Below, in pieces: positions 1-6,346 of a DNA stretch of 27,853 nt. This stretch comes from a virus. Position numbers and translations under genes: made by a program. The stretch covers positions 1 through 27,853 of IMG/VR virus record IMGVR_UViG_3300045953_000275; one strand, written 5' to 3'. The notes under the pieces are model-generated. The model had not been told where the DNA came from and searched no databases. It saw only the letters and a list, made by a program, of their open reading frames with translations. Every line of letters starts with the position of its first letter. The stretch's first letter is position 1.

Positions 1-45
1 GCCCTTCAACTTGCGGGCGATTTCACGTTTGTCTTTTCGAGCCAT
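1..45 (-). CDS. Partial CDS, N-terminal 15 residues only
   Basis: Only the start of this gene lies in the window. An ATG at 43-45 (minus strand) follows a good ribosome site, GGAGGT, about six bases upstream, and opens a reading frame starting MARKDKREIARKLKG that runs off the left edge. The peptide is very basic. It is the next gene in the series of small leftward genes that begins at 786. No function can be given from 15 residues. Confidence 0.6.
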   Translation of the reverse strand, partial: MARKDKREIARKLKG

Positions 46-84
46 CGAACACCTCCAGTGGGAAGGAAAGGAAGGATCCAAGGA

Positions 85-106
85 CCGGCCCGCTTGCGAG
101 GGCCGG
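85..106 (-). terminator. GC-rich hairpin after the 75-aa gene
   Basis: A perfect 7-bp stem (CCGGCCC/GGGCCGG) closes an 8-base loop just downstream of the stop codon of the 75-residue gene. On the minus strand it is followed by a pyrimidine-rich stretch but no true T-run. It could be a weak terminator or an mRNA 3'-end stabiliser. A similar hairpin lies at 829-852. Confidence 0.4.
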
Positions 107-118
107 CGGCTTCGAGCC

Positions 119-346
119 TTACTCCACCGCCAGGCAATTGTCGGCGATGTAATCTTCGCCGCGGTCGCGAAGGAACTCCTTCGCCTTTTCGATCATCGTC
201 GCGTCGATCTTCAGCGTGTGATGCCCAACGTAAGGCGAGTAGTCCCGCTTGGCTCGAATGCCCGCGGCTTTCATATCGCGAACAAGTTCGAGAACTTCAG
301 ACGACTCATCGCTCCAGCATCCGATCCAATTGATTGTCTTCGACAT
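119..346 (-). CDS. Small hypothetical protein (75 aa)
   Basis: A 75-residue acidic/basic mixed protein starting MSKTINWIGCWSDESSEVLE, with no signal peptide or membrane segment. The pattern suggests a compact alpha/beta fold: a beta-strand, a helix (SSEVLELVRDMKAAGI), a strand, then a helix rich in charged residues (IEKAKEFLRDRGEDYI). The ATG is preceded by TTGGAGTTTATGCA, the same type of ribosome site as the next gene upstream. It belongs to a run of very small leftward genes between 786 and 1. I do not recognise a family. Small phage proteins in such positions are often host-takeover or regulatory factors, but nothing here shows that. Confidence 0.7.
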   Translation of the reverse strand: MSKTINWIGCWSDESSEVLELVRDMKAAGIRAKRDYSPYVGHHTLKIDATMIEKAKEFLRDRGEDYIADNCLAVE

Positions 347-379
347 TGCATAAACTCCAAGGGAAGGTTGGGAACTGAA

Positions 380-622
380 CTAGCAATCGAGCGGGCCGAA
401 CCCTTCATCGGGGCCGGCGATTTCAAGCGACCACTTGCGGATGAACCGCGTCATCTGGTGGGCGTTCGTCTGAAGGGTCCGCACGGTCGCGTTGCCGGGC
501 CATTGAATCTCCAGCGTGAGAGCGGTTGTATGGCCGATGTGCTTCGCGGCGACGCACACGACCCTCATATCGGTCTCGTGATTGATCCAGCGATCGCCGC
601 GATTGTATTTGCGTTGAGACAT
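380..622 (-). CDS. Small hypothetical protein (80 aa)
   Basis: An 80-residue protein starting MSQRKYNRGDRWINHETDMR. It alternates short hydrophobic strands (MRVVCVAAKHI, TTALTLEIQWPG) with polar loops, which suggests a small all-beta or OB/SH3-like fold. It ends in a helix-like stretch around MTRFIRKWSLEI and an acidic tail. There is no export signal. The start is supported by TTGGAG about eight bases upstream, inside the repeated leader sequence CCTTGGAGTT that also precedes the 75-residue gene. The gene is leftward and separated from its neighbours by about 33-35 bases. Function is unknown. Confidence 0.7.
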   Translation of the reverse strand: MSQRKYNRGDRWINHETDMRVVCVAAKHIGHTTALTLEIQWPGNATVRTLQTNAHQMTRFIRKWSLEIAGPDEGFGPLDC

Positions 623-657
623 ATTCGAACTCCAAGGAAGGTTGTGACGCGGTTTGG

Positions 658-786
658 TTAGTCGAGCCGCTCTTCGTGAATGTGGTGAAGCTCAACTCGG
701 TCTTCATCGTGGTGGCCGACTTCAATGCCCAGCTCGTGGGCGGTGAAGGCGGCGAGGACAACTGCGATCGCGATTCGGAACAACAT
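658..786 (-). CDS. Short exported or membrane peptide, His-rich (42 aa)
   Basis: A 42-residue peptide starting MLFRIAIAVVLAAFTAHELG. The first 15 residues form a hydrophobic helix after one basic residue, so it is either a signal peptide or a single membrane anchor. The remaining part is strongly polar and contains six histidines and several acidic residues (GHHDED, ELHHIHEERLD). The ATG at 784-786 has GGAGAT seven bases upstream, which argues that this short frame is real even though a longer frame reads through it from 1362. It is the first gene of the small-gene run after the long non-coding stretch. A metal-binding tail is a guess from composition only. Confidence 0.55.
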   Translation of the reverse strand: MLFRIAIAVVLAAFTAHELGIEVGHHDEDRVELHHIHEERLD

Positions 787-828
787 GGGAAATCTCCAGG
801 GAAGGTGGAGGAAAGGAAACGTTGAAGA

Positions 829-852
829 GCGGGCCGGCTTTCGACGGCCCGC
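829..852 (-). terminator. GC hairpin upstream of the 42-aa gene
   Basis: A perfect 8-bp stem (GCGGGCCG/CGGCCCGC) encloses an 8-base loop. It resembles the hairpin at 85-106, whose loop is also eight bases and nearly the same sequence. No T-run follows it closely on either strand. It may be a leader structure or attenuator rather than a terminator. Confidence 0.35.
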
Positions 853-1173
853 GGTTTCAACATTTGCATTCAAGAAAGTTCGCGACAAGATCGTCTTCGG
901 CGATTGGACCGCGGCCATGCTCCTGTCAGGTGGACTCCCAGAGCGGAGGGCCGCGGCGGGGTGGTTCGCTGCGTGAAGAAGATTTCGTCGGGGTCCGTTC
1001 GAGTCGCCCCAGCCCTTTCGCTGGACGCCCGCTCCCGCGGGATCGGCGGCTCTTCGGTCTGCCCCTTTCTTCTGAACTGTTCTGGACCGGCTTTGCGGCG
1101 TCCTCCTCGCGTCCTTTCCTGTCGCTTCACAGCGGTGGTCGGGGGTCGCGGGGTCGTTCGCGTTTGCTTGGTG

Positions 1174-1223
1174 GCGGGGGGCAACCGATCCCCCCGCAGC
1201 CGGCTTCGAATTGTCAAAGATCA
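1174..1223 (-). promoter_or_regulatory. boxA-like motif followed by a GC hairpin (nut-like)
   Basis: On the minus strand 1223-1211 reads TGATCTTTGACAA. Its first twelve bases match the E. coli boxA antitermination motif TGCTCTTTAACA at 10 of 12 positions. Thirteen bases further on is a perfect 8-bp hairpin with an 8-base loop (arms GCGGGGGG at 1190-1197 and CCCCCCGC at 1174-1181 on the minus strand). A boxA followed by a stem-loop is the arrangement of lambda-type nut sites. The stem is larger than a classical boxB and no N-like protein is visible, so antitermination is only a suggestion. Confidence 0.35.
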
Positions 1224-1333
1224 AACCACCAACCGAGACACCATTCTCCCAAATTATCGTCCAAATTGCAAAAGGATTTTTGGACCGGGCCGCGGATTGG
1301 GTCGTAAACTGAGACAGGTCTACGACATAAAAT

Positions 1334-1353
1334 TTCCGGATTTCCATCCGGAA
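1334..1353 (-). terminator. Perfect 8-bp hairpin with short AT tail
   Basis: Arms TTCCGGAT and ATCCGGAA enclose a 4-base loop. On the minus strand the hairpin is followed by ATTTTATG, a short AT-rich tail that gives it some resemblance to an intrinsic terminator for transcripts coming from the tail operon. The tail is too short to be confident. Confidence 0.35.
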
Positions 1354-1407
1354 TGTTGACATTTGTAGACGTTTCCGCGAGTTCCTGGAGGGAATTTGCG
1401 GGGCCGC

Positions 1408-1431
1408 GGAATCGGGTCGAAAATCGGGTCG
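1408..1431 (-). repeat. Two 12-bp direct repeats (CGACCCGATT plus two bases)
   Basis: On the minus strand two tandem 12-base units, CGACCCGATTTT then CGACCCGATTCC, lie at the outer end of the left long inverted repeat. A degenerate third unit (CGACCCAATCCG) lies at 1293-1304. The same unit is present in three tandem copies at 26663-26698 on the plus strand. They look like binding sites for a protein acting at both ends of the late operon. Confidence 0.55.
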
Positions 1432-1521
1432 CCTTTGGGCGAAACCCGCGGGCCGCTCGCGAAACGCAGAGCGATAATTTCGTCCGCGATCCGCGGCCCC
1501 CCACAGCGGAGAATCGGGTAA
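1422..1521 (-). repeat. Left copy of a diverged 100-bp inverted repeat
   Basis: Read on the minus strand, this block begins TTACCCGATT, contains TGTGGGGGGCCGCG and CGAAATTAT, and ends TTTCGCCCAA, three bases, CGACCCGATT. The plus strand at 26573-26672 carries the same blocks in the same order with identical spacing. By hand alignment about 69 of 100 positions match without gaps. The conserved blocks are separated by segments that have diverged almost completely, which suggests selection on sites rather than recent duplication. This copy sits directly behind the last tail gene. Confidence 0.7.
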
Positions 1522-1578
1522 TCGCCTTCTTTCACGCAGACCAAAGTGTGGTTAGTAAACTACACACCGAAGGCGATT
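1520..1578 (-). terminator. Nested hairpin after the last tail gene
   Basis: A 10-bp outer stem (AATCGCCTTC at 1520-1529, GAAGGCGATT at 1569-1578) encloses a second hairpin of about eight pairs built from GTGTGGTT and AAACTACAC, with one G-T pair. It lies 38 bases behind the stop codon of the 360-residue tail gene. It has no T-run, so if it ends the late transcript it would do so as a processing or stabilising structure. Its left arm overlaps the TTACCCGATT end of the long inverted repeat by two bases. Confidence 0.45.
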
Positions 1579-1616
1579 GAAGAGTGCCAATTGGCAAAAG
1601 TTTGGGCGAAATTATT

Positions 1617-2699
1617 TCAGAAGAGCTTCGCCGCGGCGTAATTCGGAATCAAGTTCGCAGTTGCCCACCAATCGACCGCGGCGTTTGGCAGATCCGTGTG
1701 AATGCGAATGCGGTACTTGTCGTTCTCGTTCGCGGCGAATTGCCACGACGCTCGCAGATGATGCCAGAAGTAGTCGTGCGATCCGAACGATCCGATACCA
1801 CGCGGCACGATGTCTGCGTTGAGCGTATGCGTGTGCGAGTTGAGGCTGTGCGAGTGCGGATCCGAACCACCGGTCCCGGTGTTCGTCGGCGTCGGACCGC
1901 CGGTCACCGCGTTCGATAAGAACTTCCAATCCATCAGTGAGGTATCGAGCGTGATCCAACTCTCCCATCCGCTGCCTACGTCGCGGGAAACTTGAAGGCG
2001 AGCATCGACGTGCGTTGCCGGCGAGACACCGCTAAGGATGTATTCGATTCCGACGTTGACGTCCACCTCCAGAGAGTAGAGCACACCAAGCAATCCGCCT
2101 CCGCCCGCCTTCGCAATGATTTTGATTTCGGTTCCGCTTGCCTCCGTCGTTACCAAGCGGTGGCCTTCGTTGATGCCGAGTACTCCCCATGGGATGAGCG
2201 ATGGAATCGTGGTGACCCCGAGTCCCGACTGAACGAAGCTAGACGCGTACCATCGCGGAACGCGGATCGGACAGATGGTCCAGACGTCGTTGAACTTGAA
2301 CGCCCGAGCCCACTCGTTGTTGTTGAACTTGAACGGAGAAGAGTTGTAGACTTTCTGAAATGACGTGAGCCCGGACCAACTCACGTCGCCGCTGACCGCG
2401 TCCACCTTCGGAGCGTAGAGTGCGGCCAGACCGCTCGACATTACCGCACCCGGCGGTCCGTCGTGCTGTGACGAAAGTGGCGTGCCGGGAATGCCGTTCA
2501 CCTCCTGGATAAAAGCCAATGCATAGGATTGGAACGGCTCCGCATTGTCCACCGAGAGTGTCGGGCCGGCGGGACCGTTGTTCAACTGCAAACCAGGAGC
2601 GACGTTCAACCGCTCAGACCACTCGACGCGGTCGCACATCTCGTTCCACATCTCTGCGGAGACACGGTCGCCTTGCTTCAGCCGGCGAAGCTTTTTCAT
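1617..2699 (-). CDS. Putative tail fibre / distal tail protein (360 aa)
   Basis: This is the last gene of the late operon. It starts MKKLRRLKQGDRVSAEMWNE, with an N-terminal helix (GDRVSAEMWNEMCDRVEW) typical of small phage structural proteins. A beta-rich middle follows, then a Gly/Thr-rich hinge near residues 265-280 and a histidine cluster, HxH-x4-HxH, at residues 282-291. Such HxH arrays bind metal ions along the axis of trimeric fibres, for example in the T4 short tail fibre. The C-terminal third is rich in aromatic residues, as in a receptor-binding tip. The start overlaps the preceding stop codon by 4 bp. Position after the tape measure supports a tail-tip or fibre role. I do not recognise the family. 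Confidence 0.6.
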   Translation of the reverse strand: MKKLRRLKQGDRVSAEMWNEMCDRVEWSERLNVAPGLQLNNGPAGPTLSVDNAEPFQSYALAFIQEVNGIPGTPLSSQHDGPPGAVMSSGLAALYAPKVDAVSGDVSWSGLTSFQKVYNSSPFKFNNNEWARAFKFNDVWTICPIRVPRWYASSFVQSGLGVTTIPSLIPWGVLGINEGHRLVTTEASGTEIKIIAKAGGGGLLGVLYSLEVDVNVGIEYILSGVSPATHVDARLQVSRDVGSGWESWITLDTSLMDWKFLSNAVTGGPTPTNTGTGGSDPHSHSLNSHTHTLNADIVPRGIGSFGSHDYFWHHLRASWQFAANENDKYRIRIHTDLPNAAVDWWATANLIPNYAAAKLF

Positions 2700-3508
2700 G
2701 TCAGCAGTTCCTTCAAGTTCGCAGTCTCGTATGGAGGAGTCGCACCAGTCGTCGCGTTCCGGACCGGCTCCCAGACGAGAGTGTCCGGGTTGAGTGAGTT
2801 GTTCCAGCCATGTCGGTTATAGATGAACTTCCCGACGAACTTCCAGCTCTTATCTCCCAGGAGTGTGACCGAGCGGTTCACGTTCGGACCATCGAATAGG
2901 ACGGTCTCCGGTGCTCCACCGAATAGCGTCGCGGAGTTGACTTTCCCAACCATATCTTGGATGGTAGTCCACTTCGGTTTCTTGACTCGTGGGAGCTCCA
3001 TCGTATAGGTTACGAGCGGGAGTCGGATATTGCGATTCGCGGTTTTGCGTTGAGCTGCTGGGATACCGGTCGATCCGATCTTTACCGGTACCGTGAGGAT
3101 CTCGCAAGAGTAGTCGAGCGATTGCGTCAAGAACGTAATGTCTTCGGGGCCGTCGCTCGCGTCGTCTTCTTCCCATGGCGGGACTGAATACTTGATCGTG
3201 AGCTTCGCCTTCGCATAGAAGGGGCCGGTGTCCCACGAACCGTTGCCCATCTCGCCATGTGGTTCGACGTCGACGCTGCTGCAACGCAGTCGAGTAAACG
3301 GAAGGAAGACGTCCGCTCCGACTCGGACGTCCTTGCCGTTCGCATCTTGGTAGACGTAGCCCATTAGGAACTGGATCGATGGGATGAGATGGGCTCCGTC
3401 GCAGACTGCGATCCGCGTCGCACTCGCGGAATCTTCCGTGAAGCTAAGCTTGCCGCTACCTTCAATCTCGACGAGCGACGACGGTTGAGGAAACAGATTA
3501 AGTGCCAT
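2696..3508 (-). CDS. Putative distal tail / baseplate-type protein (270 aa)
   Basis: A 270-residue soluble protein starting MALNLFPQPSSLVEIEGSGK, with no export signal. It is mostly beta by pattern (alternating hydrophobic residues, for example LTIKYSVPPW, MELPRVKKPKW) and contains an acidic loop EEDDASDGPED. It begins one base inside the stop codon of the tape measure gene and overlaps the following fibre-like gene by 4 bp. In siphovirus late operons the gene after the tape measure normally encodes the distal tail protein or tail-tip hub, and length and strand content fit that class. Nothing in the sequence proves it, so the assignment rests on position. Confidence 0.55.
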   Translation of the reverse strand: MALNLFPQPSSLVEIEGSGKLSFTEDSASATRIAVCDGAHLIPSIQFLMGYVYQDANGKDVRVGADVFLPFTRLRCSSVDVEPHGEMGNGSWDTGPFYAKAKLTIKYSVPPWEEDDASDGPEDITFLTQSLDYSCEILTVPVKIGSTGIPAAQRKTANRNIRLPLVTYTMELPRVKKPKWTTIQDMVGKVNSATLFGGAPETVLFDGPNVNRSVTLLGDKSWKFVGKFIYNRHGWNNSLNPDTLVWEPVRNATTGATPPYETANLKELLT

Positions 3509-5160
3509 TATGGTCCGACTCCAGAGCTGCCCTTGACAGCGTCAACGAGTTCCTTGTGGTTCGTATCGTTCTGTTGGACGAGCTTCTCAACGCCCAACGC
3601 GGTCGCTTCCGCCATCTGGGCGGTCTTCTTCGCGGCGTCTTCCTCGAAGCGGCCCGTGAGATTCCGCTTGAACACCTCCTCCAAACCACTGATCGATGCC
3701 TTGATCTCCTTCGCCTTGCCGCCTCCTTCGAGCGAGTCGAACATCTTTCCGATATCGAGCGATTCGCCGATTCCTTCACCGGTCTCTTCAGCGGACTTCT
3801 CCATCTTCTGCAAGCGGTCCGACCACTTCTGGCCGTGTTCCTCCCACCGCTTGCTGAAATCGGTGCCTTCGAATTTCTTGAACTCCGGTGCGGTCGCGAA
3901 CTCCTTCATGTCCTGCTTCATCAGACCGATGATCTCGTTGAAGCCTTCGCGTCCGCCGGTCTTAATCATCCGCCAGAGATTCTTCCAGATCGCCCCGAAG
4001 TTGTTACCGACGTTCGTCCAAAGCTGGAGGTAGTTCTGCCCGGTCGTCTGGGCGATGTCCCAGAAGTTGTTGAAGAACCATTCGATGTACGCCCATGCGT
4101 TGTCGGCGAACCACGCGACGCGGTCCGCAATCCCGGTCACGACTTCTTCAACGGTCAACGACGCCATCTCCCAGTAGAGGTCGAAGTTCGATACGACTTC
4201 GATCGCGGCGTAAACGGAATCGACGACGTACTTCGCCCAGTTCGCGAATGTCTCTCCCCAGCCCCGCAACGCAGTCGCGTTCTCCTGGATGAAAGCAATG
4301 CCGTCCTTGGTCATGCCCATGAAAACCTTCAGGGCCGGGATGAGGATGTTGCCGATCTCCACGCCAAGGTCCGAGAGAGCGGCCCACAATCCCTTGCTCA
4401 TGTTGGCGAACGAGTCGGCGGTGCGTGTCGCGTCGCCGCTCGCGTCCTTCGTTCCTTCCAGGATCATGTTGAGTCGAGCGAGGACTTTCTGCTGCTCCGA
4501 CGCCGCGGCAGTTCCGCCGGCGACGCCCATCTTCATGAGCTCTGCATTGAGCGTGGTTTCGTTGATGATCACGCCATACTTCCGGACCGCTTCCGCGTTG
4601 CCAATCAAGGCGGACTTGAATCCCTCCATGACCTCAGTGTCCACTTCGTTGTTGAAGCTGGCGACGTCAGTCGCAAGCTTGGTCAACGTAACGGACATCA
4701 TCGCCCCTTGGTCGTTGGTAAAGCCCATCGGGCGGAAGAGAGCTTGAATCCCCGAAGACATGGTGTAGAGATCTAGCTTCGACCGCCCGACGGACGCACC
4801 AAACTCGTCAAGAGCTTTGCGAGCGGACACGGCCCGGTCGCCGAAGACGTAGTCGAACTTGCTGCCGACTTCTCCCATGTCGCTCGCGAGACCGATCGAT
4901 CCGACCGTTACGGATTTGATCAAGGTCAAGAGTTGTGCCAGCCCCATCGTCGCCATGTTCCACGCTTGGTTGAGCATGACTCCGAAGAGAGCGGCGGAGC
5001 GGCCCATCGCGGAGAAGCCTTCGCGTGTATCCTTCTCCAGCTTATCCATGCCGCGGCGTGCGTCGTTGAGTTCCTTCTCGACGTTGTCGAGCGACCGCAG
5101 GAGCTGCTGGTCGCGTGCTTCGATCCGAAGCATCAGACTGCCGGCGTCGAACGCCATCAT
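3508..5160 (-). CDS. Tail tape measure protein (550 aa)
   Basis: This protein sets tail length during assembly and is later ejected with the DNA. The N-terminal 60 residues (AGSLMLRIEARDQQLLRSLD, then a helix ending KLEKDTREGF) resemble the coiled-coil start of many tape measures. Hydrophobic, Gly/Ala-rich helices follow (MATMGLAQLLTLIKSVTVGS, IGNILIPALKVFMGM). A Trp/Phe-rich membrane-like stretch lies near residues 330-400, and the C-terminal part is charged and coiled. It starts seven bases after the end of the frameshifted chaperone, the standard place. The usual rule of about 1.5 angstrom per residue gives a tail near 80 nm, so this is a short tape measure. Confidence in the class is high from order and composition. 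Confidence 0.85.
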   Translation of the reverse strand: MMAFDAGSLMLRIEARDQQLLRSLDNVEKELNDARRGMDKLEKDTREGFSAMGRSAALFGVMLNQAWNMATMGLAQLLTLIKSVTVGSIGLASDMGEVGSKFDYVFGDRAVSARKALDEFGASVGRSKLDLYTMSSGIQALFRPMGFTNDQGAMMSVTLTKLATDVASFNNEVDTEVMEGFKSALIGNAEAVRKYGVIINETTLNAELMKMGVAGGTAAASEQQKVLARLNMILEGTKDASGDATRTADSFANMSKGLWAALSDLGVEIGNILIPALKVFMGMTKDGIAFIQENATALRGWGETFANWAKYVVDSVYAAIEVVSNFDLYWEMASLTVEEVVTGIADRVAWFADNAWAYIEWFFNNFWDIAQTTGQNYLQLWTNVGNNFGAIWKNLWRMIKTGGREGFNEIIGLMKQDMKEFATAPEFKKFEGTDFSKRWEEHGQKWSDRLQKMEKSAEETGEGIGESLDIGKMFDSLEGGGKAKEIKASISGLEEVFKRNLTGRFEEDAAKKTAQMAEATALGVEKLVQQNDTNHKELVDAVKGSSGVGP

Positions 5161-5167
5161 CCGTCTC

Positions 5168-5874
5168 CTACTTCAGCGTCCCCTTCGCCTTCATCAGAGC
5201 AAGCACCGCGGCAGCTTCGGCACCGGGCCGCACAGTGATTGTCTTCTTCTTCATCGACTCCGGAGTTGGGAACTCGTTCTTCGAATAGTTCAGGAGCTGA
5301 GGGTAGGTAAGCCGCTTAACAGCTCCCGGCGACGCCCACGGATATCTTTGGGCGAGGAACCAGTAGACGTATTCCCAGTCGACGACTTCCTCGCCTTCTG
5401 GCGTCGTCGACTGCGGGAGTTTTTTGACAGCTCCTCCACCATGTCGAGGCTGTTGCCGAAGCCACTCGCTTCCTGAATCTGTTCCAGGATTCGTTCACGC
5501 AGCTCCTTCTGCTGCTCCTTGAACCAAGCGAGGACTTCCTCTTCAGTCTCCTGGGGGAGAGTCTGGCGGATGGAGAGCCACAGCAGGAACGCCATGCCGG
5601 CGTCGGTGAAGAAGTATTCGCGGGCCGCGGGCGTATTCAACTGCCCGAGACGCTTGCGGTCTTCGTACGCTTGCAGAGCGACCGCCTTCTGGACCTCGAC
5701 GTTGAGGTCCTTGATCCGCTCTTGCAAACCTTCGAGCGGATCCGGCTGCGACGCTCGCACGCGGCTCCGCATCAACGCGACGTCTTCTCCTCCCCATGGC
5801 ATGAAGGGGATGAGCTTCCCCTTGTACATGTTGGTTGGACCAACGCCGGCGGCTTTCTCTTGAGTGGTGGTCAT
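5168..5874 (-). CDS. Tail assembly chaperone gpGT-type frameshift product (235 aa)
   Basis: Read with a -1 shift at the heptamer AAAAAAC (minus strand, 5425-5419), the upstream chaperone frame continues past its normal stop for about 82 codons and ends at a TAG at 5168-5170. The added part begins LPQSTTPEGEEVVDWEYVYW and ends AAAVLALMKAKGTLK. Its Trp/Tyr-rich start and small size match the T domain of gpGT proteins, which bind the tube protein while the G domain coats the tape measure. The stop lies seven bases before the tape measure start. I translated the extension by hand from the sequence. The fraction of ribosomes that shift cannot be seen. Confidence 0.8.
5290..5874 (-). CDS. Tail assembly chaperone gpG-type (194 aa)
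   Basis: This is the unshifted form of the tail chaperone, starting MTTTQEKAAGVGPTNMYKGK. Its helical centre (residues 40-75, LEGLQERIKDLNVEVQKAVALQAYEDRKRL) and a second helix-rich block ending ILEQIQEASGFGN fit the alpha-helical G domain. After the slippery site at codons 150-152 (TCA AAA AAC) the zero-frame tail turns Arg/Ser-rich, as expected of a poorly constrained extension. The gene lies between the tube protein and the tape measure, as in lambda and most siphoviruses. The ribosome site before this ATG is weak. The ATG is chosen because it gives the conserved position and spacing. Confidence 0.8.
   Translation of the reverse strand: MTTTQEKAAGVGPTNMYKGKLIPFMPWGGEDVALMRSRVRASQPDPLEGLQERIKDLNVEVQKAVALQAYEDRKRLGQLNTPAAREYFFTDAGMAFLLWLSIRQTLPQETEEEVLAWFKEQQKELRERILEQIQEASGFGNSLDMVEELSKNSRSRRRQKARKSSTGNTSTGSSPKDIRGRRRELLSGLPTLSS
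5419..5425 (-). promoter_or_regulatory. -1 programmed frameshift heptamer AAAAAAC
   Basis: The sequence TCA AAA AAC in the chaperone reading frame contains the canonical X XXY YYZ slippery site A AAA AAC. Shifting back one base joins the chaperone frame to an open frame of about 80 codons that otherwise has no start of its own. Such sites are conserved in the G/T chaperone genes of long-tailed phages. Confidence 0.8.
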
Positions 5875-5924
5875 GATTCAGGTGTCCGAGATTGGGGATG
5901 GGATTGTTCGCGGGCCGGCGTCTA

Positions 5925-6335
5925 CTAGTAGTACGACCAAGCACCGTTCGATTCGCAGGTCGCCGAGAAGGACTCGACGGTACCGGCATTGATGTCGACT
6001 TCGTACGAGAGATTCTTCACGACGCACGGCACGCTAATGCCGGTGCTCGCGTCGAAGCCAAGCTTCGCAGTGCCCTTGACGCCAACGCCCAGGCCGGTGA
6101 GAACGGCTTCGACCTTGCCAGCGTCCGTCACTCGCTTGCCTTCGATGTTGAACGTCGCAGCCTTGTTGCCCGGCTCCGTCATCTTGAAGCCGCCGGACTT
6201 CGACGTGGCGTATCGATCGGTATCGACTTCGCCATTGAATCCCCATTTGCCGAGTTCCAGCTCCGTCTCCGCTCCGCCACTCGGAGTGAAGAGGAACTTA
6301 CCATTCGTTCCAGAAAGGGTCGGACCAGCAGGCAT
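5925..6335 (-). CDS. Major tail tube protein (136 aa)
   Basis: A small beta-rich protein starting MPAGPTLSGTNGKFLFTPSG. It has the features of siphovirus tube subunits: an N-terminal strand pair, the phrase ELELGKWGFNGEVDTDRYATS, Gly/Thr/Asp-rich loops and a final strand (INAGTVESFSATCESNGAWS) describing a modified-property pattern common in this class. It contains no export signal. It is directly upstream of the tail chaperones and downstream of the tail terminator candidate, the expected order. At 136 residues it is short but within the range of single-domain tube proteins. Confidence comes from order plus composition. Confidence 0.72.
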   Translation of the reverse strand: MPAGPTLSGTNGKFLFTPSGGAETELELGKWGFNGEVDTDRYATSKSGGFKMTEPGNKAATFNIEGKRVTDAGKVEAVLTGLGVGVKGTAKLGFDASTGISVPCVVKNLSYEVDINAGTVESFSATCESNGAWSYY

Positions 6336-6346
6336 CGTGTTCTCCT

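Larger units (their letters stand above)
787..1616. other. 830-bp structured non-coding stretch
   Basis: I see no convincing gene in either direction here. Open frames crossing it are Arg/Pro-rich, lack ribosome sites and look like GC-driven artefacts. The stretch instead holds structure: hairpins at 829-852 and 1174-1197, a boxA-like motif at 1211-1223, a 6-bp inverted repeat at 1301-1326, a hairpin at 1334-1353, CGACCCGATT-type repeats at 1408-1431, the left copy of the long inverted repeat at 1422-1521 and a nested hairpin at 1520-1578. On the minus strand it lies between the last tail gene and the small-gene run, so it probably combines the end of the late transcript with a leader for the next one. 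Confidence 0.6.

Noticed and set aside
870-1217. 115-codon minus-strand frame in the non-coding stretch
   Set aside because: Starts at TTG within the boxA-like motif, has no ribosome site and is almost wholly Arg/Pro/Thr/Ser. It looks like an artefact of GC-rich structured DNA.
1356-1361. Plus-strand TTGACA as a -35 promoter element
   Set aside because: No -10-like hexamer occurs 16-18 bases further on, and no plus-strand gene follows.
1214-1544. Two overlapping minus-strand frames of 96 and 74 codons through the left inverted repeat
   Set aside because: Both use non-ATG or unsupported starts. The right copy of the repeat does not keep either frame open, so coding conservation is not supported.
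3502-4776. 424-codon plus-strand frame
   Set aside because: It lies opposite the tape measure gene and mirrors its codon pattern. High GC at third positions creates such antisense frames. There is no ribosome site or recognisable domain.
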